DNA of 64,000 nt, from contig CM059198.1 in NCBI GenBank assembly GCA_030323885.1, forward strand, positions 61,468,917 through 61,532,916. Direction: 5' to 3'. Positions within the stretch are counted from its first letter, which is position 1; every line of letters begins with the position of its first letter. Position numbers and translations under genes: made by a program. The stretch is from Branchipolynoe longqiensis (lineage: Eukaryota; Annelida; Polychaeta; Phyllodocida; Polynoidae). Under the pieces are notes generated by a model. That model made no database searches. It was not told the DNA's origin and was given only the letters and a program-made list of their open reading frames with translations. This document shows, in pieces, positions 56,022 to 64,000 of this stretch.

Positions 56022-56460
56022 TTTATTGTTGGGGTTTTATGTCCTGGCAACATCCAAGGTCACATCAGGACGGCTACCGACTTGTGACTGTGCACACTCA
56101 TTGTGACTTTCTAGTGCTTCCCCACTGGGACACCAGACTGCCAGCACCATGACCTGATATCCCACCCAGTGACATTATCCTGACACTGAGCCAAACATTC
56201 CTTGTCCTATCTTATTAATACCAAGCGACAAGCTAGAAAGCGACAAGTATACATTTCTCGATCTCCCGCACGGGAGGCTGGCGCTCTACCGATTCGGCCA
56301 CCGCGCCCGGTCAGGCAAGGAGCAATATAGACGTGGATATGGTGATTGCATCAGGGAGCCGAGAGAGTGTAATGGCTAGCACACTAGCCCTTGGAATGGC
56401 AAGACGTGTGGGTTCAAACCCTGATCTAGGGGCAACATTTTCAACTTCCATCATCCCCCA
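56022..56460. repeat. SINE-A (minus) and SINE-C head (plus)
   Basis: SINE-A complement 56022-56312 (GGGTTTTATGTCCTGGCAAC to GATTCGGCCACCGCGCCCGG). Then a degenerate SINE-C head at 56349-56460 (GTGTAATGGCTAGCACACTA, GGGTTCAAACCC). Confidence 0.8.
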
Positions 56461-56574
56461 TGACACTATCATTTAACACAGATTATCTAATTGACTGCAA
56501 GCTTTTTCACTCAGAAGTAGTGGCTAATTCAAATTTAAGCACTTCTTGCAAATATAGCCTTTGCTGATAATGCA

Positions 56575-57005
56575 GCATATCATCATCATCATGCTGTCAG
56601 TCGCAATGCGACAAAGACTGCTTTCATTAGTTAACCGCCACTCTCCAATTAGATCTCTGCTGTGAGAGTGATGTTATTTCATGGGGTTGGACATTTCATA
56701 AAAGTGTTGAAGTGCTGCTGGCTTTTGCAAGTTACTAGCGGAACTCTCTTGGGGAGCAAATAGAGGTCTCACACTGGCAAGAACACTTCAAGACAGGCGC
56801 AAACTATTTGTCCCTGCAGTGGCTGGTAAGGAGATGTTGGGAATTCCATTCATCGCCACCCTTAATGGTACCACGGTAACATGGTTTTCTGTTAGGGTTT
56901 ACTCCCTTCTATCAATAACATGTACCACAAGGCAGTGGTTTACAACCTTGCAAGGCAGAGGCGTCAAACTCCCTGAGCTATTTAACACCTAAGGTAGGTA
57001 TGCGG
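56575..57005. repeat. Unclassified dispersed repeat, copy 1
   Basis: Starts ATCATCATCATGCTGTCAGT, includes GCTGGCTTTTGCAAGTTAC, TATTTGTCCCTGCAGTGGCT and CACAAGGCAGTGGTTTACAA, and ends at AAACTCCCTGAG. It is clearly homologous to 58628-59030. No terminal repeats, poly(A) or protein motif were recognised. Confidence 0.75.
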
Positions 57006-57397
57006 GTATTGCATTATTATATGATGCAAACGCAGCATATAATCACAATCAATCAAGCAAGCGAACAATCAGATGTTGCAGACATCATGATAGAGGTTTT
57101 CAACTCAAACTCTCTAATCCAATCTATATATACAAGTATCTACATAATATGACGATATACATGTATGTAATGCTATATATAATGCATATAGTTGATGGTC
57201 AATTTTGCACTGAAACTATTCGAGTATTGACATTGTTGTCTGTGCCAACTATCTAGCGCACCCACCAGTATGCCTGTTCCACCTGCCAATATGCCAACTC
57301 CCTCCCTCCCCCACTCCCCACCAAAAAAGAACTCAACAGACAAAAATCTTATCTCCTCCTATAATAGTCCACCACCTCGCGCTGCGGATGATTCACA

Positions 57398-57667
57398 TCT
57401 TTTTTAATTAACTTTTTGTTTTTATTGAGTCTATATTTATACTGTCCATAGCATATACGCCTGGGTATTCAGGCTTGTTTTCAATGCTGGCCAGTTGTAG
57501 TGTTGGTGGTATCTTATCACACAGTATCTGCTGATAAAGTATTTGATTGCCTGCATTTCAGCAGCAGAGATAGGTGGTTGGTCTGGTTATTCTAGTCTAT
57601 GCTAATTTCTTTGGATTTTCTTGGCATATATGTGTTTTATTTTGTCTACTCTATTCTTTCTACTCTT
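57398..57667 (-). mobile_element. 5'-truncated LINE 3' end
   Basis: T-rich tail, then TATTGAGTCTATATTTATAC and the same sequence as 42700-42960. Non-coding. Confidence 0.8.
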
Positions 57668-57693
57668 GCCAACAATCAGCCCACATATTCGCC

Positions 57694-57785
57694 ACACTAA
57701 GATATAGCACGGACGCCACAGTAAGATATAGCACGGACGCCACAGTAAGATATAGCACGGTCGCCACAGTAAGATATAGCACGGA
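57694..57785. repeat. 26-bp tandem repeat
   Basis: Four units of AAGATATAGCACGGACGCCA plus CAGT. Confidence 0.9.
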
Positions 57786-57939
57786 CACTATTTCAAGGTG
57801 TCGGGATGAAGGATTTGTTTGTTGATAAGAACATAATATTATTATATTCTGGAAATATTGAAAGCCAAAACTATGCTTAATGCAATCTACTATCTAGTAC
57901 ATACGGTATTAAATTCTCACACGCATTGCTTGTTTGTTG

Positions 57940-58565
57940 TTTATTGGAGTTCTACGTCCTGGCACCATCTAAGGTCATATCAGGACGGGTCCTGACTTTT
58001 GACAGTACACATTCATGGTGACTTTATAGTGATGCTCAACTCGGAGACCAAACCACCAGAAACATGACCTGATATCCCACTCAGTCACATTATCCTTACA
58101 TAACAGTAGACTATGATGGAGATTCTAGTGAGTTAGTGGGTTAGCTATCAACCATACGTTTAGTAGTATGGCTAGGTGGCGGGTTGCTGTATAATCTGTG
58201 CTGTTATTATCGGTGAAGTGTATGTTAGGCGTTGCGGTGAGGTGGGGTTGGAGCCATCTCTCATAAGTTCCTACACTCAAATAATGTTGTTCTGGTCTGG
58301 GAACCCTGGTCGAGTCAAAGCAATGACTTCAGAATTCATACTTGTCGCTTCCTAGCAAGGCACTCGGCATTATTAGGATAGGACAAGGACTGATTGGCTC
58401 AGTTTCAGGATAATGGGACTGAGTGGGATATCAGGTCATGGTATGGTGGCCTGGTTTCAAACTGGGGTAGCAGTATAAAATCGCCATGAGTGCGCACTGT
58501 CACAAGTCGGTACCCATCCTGTTATGACCTTAGATGTTGCTAGGACGTGAAACAAAAGCAAACAA
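57940..58565. repeat. Two SINE-A copies in opposite orientation
   Basis: 57940-58095 is a minus-strand tail and body. 58290-58565 is a plus-strand copy from GGTCGAGTCAAAGCAATGAC to GCTAGGACGTGAAAC. The sequence between is unannotated. Confidence 0.8.
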
Positions 58566-58627
58566 ACAAACACAAACAAATATTCTGGTCTGGTATCTAA
58601 TATATACAGGAAGGTTAGTTGCCTGTT

Positions 58628-59030
58628 TAGTCATCATCATGCTGTCAGTCGCGATGCGACAAAGACTGCTTTCATTACTTGACTGCCGCTCTCCATTTAG
58701 ATAAGTACATTTCATGAAAGCTGCCTGCAAAAGTGTTGAAGTGCGGCTGGCTTTTGCAAGTTACCAGCGGCAGTCCCTCGGGGAGCAAGTAGAGGTTTCA
58801 CAACGGCAAGAACATGTCCAGACAGGCGCAAAACTATTTGTCCCTGCAGTGGCTGGTCAGGAGATGTTGGGAGTTCCATACATCAACCGCCTTTGATGCT
58901 GCCACAGTGACATGGTTTTCTGTTCAGGGTTTGCTCCCTTAGCCTTCGGTTCTGTCAAGAACCTGTACCACAAGGCAGTGGTTTACAACTCTGCAGGGCA
59001 GGGGCGTCAAACTCCCTGAGGTATTGCAAT
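58628..59030. repeat. Unclassified dispersed repeat, copy 2
   Basis: Same family as 56575-57005, with the same order of landmark segments. A short open frame (58714-58896) lies over the most conserved part, but it is not kept open in copy 1. Confidence 0.75.
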
Positions 59031-59252
59031 ACCTGCATACCCGTGCAATACCTGCATACCCGCGCATGCCTGTTTAGTAGAAGTGGATAATGGAGTGGGT
59101 CGGGACGAGAAGGGAGCAGTGTGTGCGGGGGGGGGGGGAGGAGAACGGGGGGGGGGGGCAGGAGTAACCAGGATATGGTGCTTATTCAAGGGACAGGGCA
59201 GTGAAATGAGTTCTGAATAGTGAATGATATCACTTCTAATATCTGATTAGTG

Positions 59253-59397
59253 AATATGATCACTTCAAATATCTCAAAACCCTTTAAAATAAAGTTAATT
59301 CAAACTAAATTAAAGTAGCTTATCCCGATCGAGCTAATATATTTATCTAAAATATAAATATGGCACAAAGTCAAGACTATCGTATTATGCCACTATG
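59253..59397. mobile_element. M-MITE fragment
   Basis: Only the right 145 bp (ATAAAGTTAATTCAAACTAA to TCGTATTATGCCACTATGA), strongly decayed. Confidence 0.6.
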
Positions 59398-59415
59398 AAT
59401 GTCCTTCTAATCTGG

Positions 59416-61312
59416 ATGGTTACTGACACGACAGTGGGAGCACAGGATTCCCGTGCGGGAGATCGGGAGTTCGACTCCCGGTCGAGTCAAACTAATGACT
59501 TACAAAATTGATACTTGTCGCTTCCTAGGTTGGTGCTTGGGATTAACCAGTGTTAATGGGATAGGGCAAGGACTCGTTAGCTCCGTGTCAGGATAATGTG
59601 ACTGAGTGGGATATTGTGTCATGGTGCTGGTGGCCTGATTTCCCAGTGGGGCAGTACTATAGTGCCGCCATGAGTGCGCACTTTTACAAGTCGGTATCAA
59701 TCCTGATATGACCTTAGATATTGCCAGGACGTACAACTCCAGCAAGCAACCAACACTCGGTGCCCTTTGGAAATGATGTCACTGCAATTTGCTGCCCTCT
59801 AGTGCGGGATGGCACTATATGCTTGGTTGTTAGGGTTTTAGGTCCCTACACCATCTAAGGTCATATCAGGATGGGTACCAACAGTGCGCACTTACGACTA
59901 TTTTATACTGCTGCCCCACTAGGACTGTTTGCACCATGACCCGATTCCCCATTCAGTCACATTATCCCGATTCTGTCCTAACCAGTCCTTGTCCTATCCT
60001 ATTAATGCTGAGCGCCAAGCTAGGTAGCGACAAGTATAAATTTTGTAAGTCATTGCTTTGCCTCGACCATGAACCAAACCAATGCGAGGCCCGCGATCAA
60101 CCGATTAGGTGGTGTCAATTGTGTATGTCATTGGTTTGACTCGACCGAGAATCAATCGCATGGGAAGCCTCCGCTCTACCGACACCAACCACCGATGATG
60201 TTATATTCCCGTTGGCGTGGGGGGGGGGGGGGTGCTGGTATTGGGGCGAGGGGAAGGATGAGGGGGTGGGGGCGCCCCAATACAGTGACCTTTACCACAT
60301 AGAACTATCATCGCGAAGAAGACTTGAGATCAGAGTGGCACACTCCCTACCTGCCAACAGGTGCACTGATCCTTATGGGAGTCGCAGTCGGGAAGGGTGC
60401 AGGTTATGGCTGAAGGTACAAGTTATGTGGTATATGCAGAGAGATATAGCACACATATTTTCTGTGACCGGGCACGGTGGCTGAATCAGTAGAACGCGGG
60501 CCTCACGTGCATGAGATTGGGAGTTCGGATCTCGGCCGAGTCAAACTTATGACTTATAAAATTGATAGTATTCGCTTCCTAGCCTGGCGCTTGGAATTAA
60601 TAAGATAGGGCAAGGACTGGTTAGCTCGGTGTCAGGATAATGTGAATGAGTGGTATATTGGGTCATGGTGTTGGCGGCCTGATTGCCCAGTGGGGCGGCA
60701 TCATGAAGTCACCATGAGTGTGCACTGTCACAAGATGGTACCCATCCTGATATGATTAGATATGGCTAAGCTGTACAATTCTAATAAACAAACAAATCAA
60801 CATAATCTAGGATGAATGAGACTACTTACAAAAGGAAGAATACTATGTTTAGCAGATTAGCTATTCCATGCGCCACTCAATCATCTCAATGATAGAGAAG
60901 CAGGGAAAACTCTCATACACCCCAATGCTCAAGTGTGCACAGTTATTGTCAGTGATATTGTATCGCTCGCTGCCATGTACCATAAGGATAATTATCACAA
61001 TCACCTTCCTTCGTGGTGTATTTGGGTGATTAATTAGGTTTGTTTGATTTGATTTTACATCCTAGCAACATTTAATATCACATCAGGACAGGCATTGACT
61101 TTTGACAGCGCACACTCATTGCAACATCTTTAGTGCTGCCCTACTGAGGAACCAGACCGCCGGCACCATGACCCGACTTCCCATTCTGTCACATTATCCT
61201 GACACTGAGCTAACCAGTCCTTGCCCTATCCTAATAATGACAAATGCCAAGCTAGGAAGTGATAAGTATCAATTTTATATGTCATTGGCTTGACTCGACC
61301 GGGAATCGAACT
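59416..61312. repeat. Four SINE-A copies of alternating orientation
   Basis: Plus 59416-59750, minus 59828-60110, plus 60468-60800 (full head GACCGGGCACGGTGGCTGAA) and minus 61042-61312. A poly(G) tract lies at 60219-60232. The gaps between them show no exon. Confidence 0.85.
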
Positions 61313-61640
61313 CCAAATCTCCCGGACATATAAATATATTTTTGCATGCATGAAGAGAGAACGTTCTACAGTTATGGGTAGTGTCAAAACGAGGCGATAG
61401 TGGCGCCACCGGTAGAAGTACTGGGTGCGGAGAAAACAATAGCAGTCACAGAGTAAATAAATTAAAAAAGCGTATTTCTTACTTATTTTTGCGTAATAAA
61501 TTATGCAGGCACATACAAATGACAATTTATACAGCATATATATAATATATATATACATTCGTCTATGTATAACTGCATATGTGTGTATATATATATGTAT
61601 ATATATATATATATATATATACATATATCGTGGAGGTGAT
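61313..61640. other. AT-rich DNA with TATATA tracts
   Basis: TA dinucleotide tracts at 61535-61560 and 61588-61625. No gene seen. Confidence 0.6.
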
Positions 61641-61800
61641 GCAAACAAAGTGCACCTAGAGCAGTATTCAAATATATTATACTCTTCTTGCTATTATTTG
61701 CATAACATTCTAACCATTACACCACCTAGGATCCCTGATGCACTCCCCTTACCCTACCTGGATGCTTGGCTCATTGCCTGAGAGGTAAGTGCAGACTACT
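61640..61800 (-). repeat. SINE-C copy, degenerate
   Basis: CTAACCATTACACCACCTAG head complement and GAGAGGTAAGTGCAGACTAC end. Confidence 0.7.
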
Positions 61801-61913
61801 GTATATATAAATATAAGTGCAGCCTACTGTATATATAAATATATACACTCCATAAGAATTATATGCGTATAATATCCTGGAATATCCCTCCTGCTCCCCC
61901 AGCACTCCCACAG

Positions 61914-62025
61914 TCATCGACTGCTGGAGTCTGGACTAGACATCTGCTGCTCCAGCCTAGTCAACCTCAGCTCCGATCGGGGCGCCACCACCCGCTTCAC
62001 ACGGTAACCGCCACTCACTGTACCG
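61914..62025 (-). CDS. Candidate exon, unknown product
   Basis: On the minus strand a strong acceptor (poly-pyrimidine, then TTTGTTTTCTTCAG) is followed by 112 nt. One frame gives GTVSGGYRVKRVVAPRSELR, then LTRLEQQMSSPDSSSR, then TGA. It would be a terminal exon, or an internal exon with an earlier donor. The segment is GC-rich and belongs to no repeat family here. The strand matches the coiled-coil gene 46 kb downstream, but linkage is unproven. Confidence 0.3.
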
Positions 62026-62039
62026 CTGAAGAAAACAAA

Positions 62040-62490
62040 TATATAGGGAGAAGTTTTTTTTTTTTTCATGCCAACCTAATTGATGCCTGAGCGGTGGCGG
62101 GTAGGCTCTTGACTAGTCACATGTGCTAGGGTAATTTACACATGGATGCAGTTCTACAGTGCTGGGTAGTTCCCACACTTAAACAAGCCTTCAACTTCCA
62201 CTTAAGTGAGGAAAGAGAATTCGGGTCAGGTTTCTTTGTTGTTTTTTTTTGTTTTTTTTTGGAGTGGGAATATTTTTGTATACTTAAAAACAAACAATGT
62301 TTTGCTTGGTTGTTTGTTTTTACCCTCCAATTGATTTGTAGGCTCTGGCTACCAGGTGTTCAGGCTTGGAATCGAGTTGAAGACCCTCCAGCGCCTAGGT
62401 CTGTGAAGATATAGCGTTGCCATGGAAATGTTATGATCCTATCGGAGTTTAGCTATAATACCCACTATGTCGGCCGTGATGTGATCAAGA
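62040..62490. other. Unannotated
   Basis: Poly(T) runs at 62048-62058 and 62240-62262. No supported exon or repeat ends. Confidence 0.45.
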
Positions 62491-62493
62491 TCC

Positions 62494-62830
62494 ACCGGGC
62501 GTGGTGGCCGAATCGGTAGAGCACAGGCCACCGCGGTCGAGTCAAAGTTCAGTTCAGTTCAGTTCCCGGTCGAGTCAAACCAATGACTTAAAAATTGATA
62601 CTTGTCGCTTCCTACCCTGGTGCTTGGCATTATTAGGATAGGGCAAGGGCTGGTTAGCTCGGTGTCAGGATAATGTGACTGAGTGGGATATCGGGTCATG
62701 GTGCTGGTAGCCTGATTTCCCAGTGGGGCAGCACTTAAAATTGCCATGAGTGCGTACTGTCACAAGTGGGTACCCATCCTGATATGACCTTAGATGTTGC
62801 TAGGATGTAAAACAACAGCAAACAAACAAA
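62494..62830 (+). repeat. SINE-A copy, full length
   Basis: ACCGGGCGTGGTGGCCGAAT head, then a short GTTCA reiteration at the B-box region, a standard body and GCTAGGATGTAAAACAACAG tail. Confidence 0.9.
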
Positions 62831-62933
62831 CAATGATCAAGATCCTGTATACTACTATTATGTACCATGTTCTGTCATTATTATCAAATCCAATAAGTAA
62901 AGCTGGGTATATATATATATTATATATATATAT

Positions 62934-63026
62934 ATAAATTGGGCTACGACGTAGGAGAATAAGAGACAAGATGAGAAGTGGTGGAAGCCTAGTTTATTTG
63001 CTGAGGCCCATCTGGCTGAGCAATAA
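62934..63026 (-). repeat. Direct repeat B2
   Basis: 93 bp containing GGGCTACGACGTAGGAGAAT and GGCCCATCTGGCTGAGCAAT. It differs from B1 at about one position (AAGATGAG against AAGACGAG). Confidence 0.85.
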
Positions 63027-63257
63027 CGCCGACACCAAGAAAATTTTAACTGGCGCCGATGTGAACCAGACAAGGTCTGACTGGCATATGACAACATGGT
63101 GGGGCGCCAGGATAGCGCAGCAGGAACCAGCCCGCAGCGAATATAGCAATAATATATTGTGGGTTAATAATAAAGGCAGCATTAAATGCTAGGATCCTGC
63201 AGGATATAGGAATATAGCTCCGCCCCTTTATACTCATAGTAATAAATTATATATCCC

Positions 63258-63350
63258 ATAAATTGGGCTACGACGTAGGAGAATAAGAGACAAGACGAGA
63301 AGTGGTGGAAGCCTAGTTTATTTGCTGAGGCCCATCTGGCTGAGCAATAA
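63258..63350 (-). repeat. Direct repeat B1
   Basis: Near-identical to 62934-63026, in the same orientation, separated by 231 bp. Confidence 0.85.
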
Positions 63351-63569
63351 CCGCCAAACCCGGCCGGCTAAACCGGCCCAGGCCCCAACCACTCCTCGTC
63401 TCACGCCTCCAGATGAAGACTCGTCGCTACCCGGAGCTCATTTAATATTCGGGTTGACGAAGGGGTTTTTAGCTAGGAATACACGGTATCAGACGCCTCA
63501 ACGAAGTCAAAATACTTTCGTATCTGGACCGATCTCGTGGTGAACGAATTCTTTGAGTAGAAAAACTTC

Positions 63570-63992
63570 TCAAATCCCCGCTACTCTGCCCTCAGCTCCT
63601 CCAGTCCTAGAAAGACAGAACAGCGGAGCGTCGAAGAGGTGTGCACAGCACATAATCCGACCCACATCCACTCCACTAATCCTAGCGGCACTACCCTCTA
63701 CGTCTAGCCTGCTGAGGGCATCACACACAACATTAACTGTGGTATTTATGTAAGTTGATAAGAATGTAAAGTTCTTCTCGACTGCAAGCCAGAATAATTT
63801 TCGCAGCATGGACATAATCCCAACTGATCTGGATCTCCCTGAATTAAGAGCGGATTGGACTACCGCGCTGTCCGTTATAAATATAATCTCGGAATCTTCC
63901 CATCCTGATGACCAACGTGTGGCCGCCTCCATCACAGCCCTCATCTCTTTTATGTTTATGTGGTCCCTCCCTGCCTCAGTGGGGAGCACCAC
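63570..63992 (-). CDS. Retroelement RNase H domain (partial ORF)
   Basis: A 140-codon open frame enters from beyond the window edge. It contains RDHINIKEMRAVMEAATRW (the Glu-bearing helix), IIFITDSAVVQSALNSG (TDS in place of TDN) and LRKLFWLAVEKNFTFL. It ends with TYINTTVNVVCDALSRLD, the conserved DALSR region of RNase H in DIRS/Ngaro-type polyproteins. The usual IPGxxN is changed to NTTVN, so the copy may be decaying. The first methionine is internal to the domain and is not the true start; RT should lie beyond 64000. Confidence 0.75.
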   Translation of the reverse strand: MVLPTEAGRDHINIKEMRAVMEAATRWSSGWEDSEIIFITDSAVVQSALNSGRSRSVGIMSMLRKLFWLAVEKNFTFLSTYINTTVNVVCDALSRLDVEGSAARISGVDVGRIMCCAHLFDAPLFCLSRTGGAEGRVAGI

Positions 63993-64000
63993 ACGATGGT

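Larger units (their letters stand above)
62934..64000 (-). mobile_element. Retroelement 3' end with split direct repeat (Ngaro/PAT-like)
   Basis: Reading on the minus strand: an RNase H coding segment (63992-63570), then a 93-bp repeat B1 (63350-63258), a 231-bp unique block A2 (63257-63027) and B2 (63026-62934), a near-copy of B1. A B1-A2-B2 order at the 3' end is the hallmark of Ngaro/PAT-type tyrosine-recombinase retroelements. The A2 block has TATAAA (minus strand, about 63222) and each B repeat has AATAAA, plausible promoter and poly(A) signals. No recombinase is visible in the window. Confidence 0.6.

Overview
This window is nuclear DNA from an animal with a large, transposon-rich genome. 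It shows split coding exons with GT/AG borders, tRNA-derived SINEs, LINEs, DIRS retroelements, many TTAA-flanked miniature elements and long microsatellites. There is no operon structure and no ribosome-binding-site pattern. The exon series and the DIRS elements fit a bilaterian, probably a marine invertebrate or basal deuterostome, but I cannot name the species. One assembly gap of exactly 500 N lies at 51043-51542.

Host genes. The only host gene I can support well is a minus-strand coiled-coil gene. Its four exons (15010-15112, 11523-11653, 9739-9879, 8427-8582) have matching splice phases and join into about 177 residues of continuous coiled coil, most like the MTCL/SOGA (microtubule cross-linking factor) family. 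Its introns hold most of the repeats between 8.6 and 15 kb. Three more segments are weak exon candidates: 7534-7669 minus, 27383-27474 plus and 61914-62025 minus.

Layout. 0-8 kb: TTAA elements and foldback MITEs. 8-15 kb: exons plus nested repeats. 15-28 kb: SINEs, two large nested insertions, a tandem array grown from a MITE end, and two satellites (73 and 66 bp). 28-41 kb: CACT and CA simple repeats, two adjacent TTAA elements and a dense SINE cluster. 41-51 kb: two head-to-tail DIRS retrotransposons. Copy 1 has a complete end structure and intact RT/RNase H and tyrosine-recombinase ORFs, with a LINE inserted in gag. Copy 2 is decayed and runs into the gap. 51-54 kb: G-rich DNA, CACACTC repeats and a 48-bp minisatellite. 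54-64 kb: SINEs, an unclassified dispersed repeat in two copies, and the 3' end of a second retroelement with a B1-A2-B2 split direct repeat.

Repeat families defined here. SINE-A: tRNA-like head, about 340 bp, tail ending GCTAGGACGTAAAAC plus AACAAA repeats, more than 30 copies or fragments. SINE-B: tRNA-Leu/Ser-like head, body ending in a GATAGGCAGTATAAATCTTC segment. SINE-C: tRNA-Gln-like head. M-MITE: about 350 bp with ends GTTGCATAGTCCGATG inside TTAA. E elements: 240-720 bp with ends related to GCCCNGTCACAC next to TTAA-like sites. The E elements are the most unusual content. They share termini and an off-centre TTTTGAAC..GTTCAAAA core, but each is built internally from its own short word.
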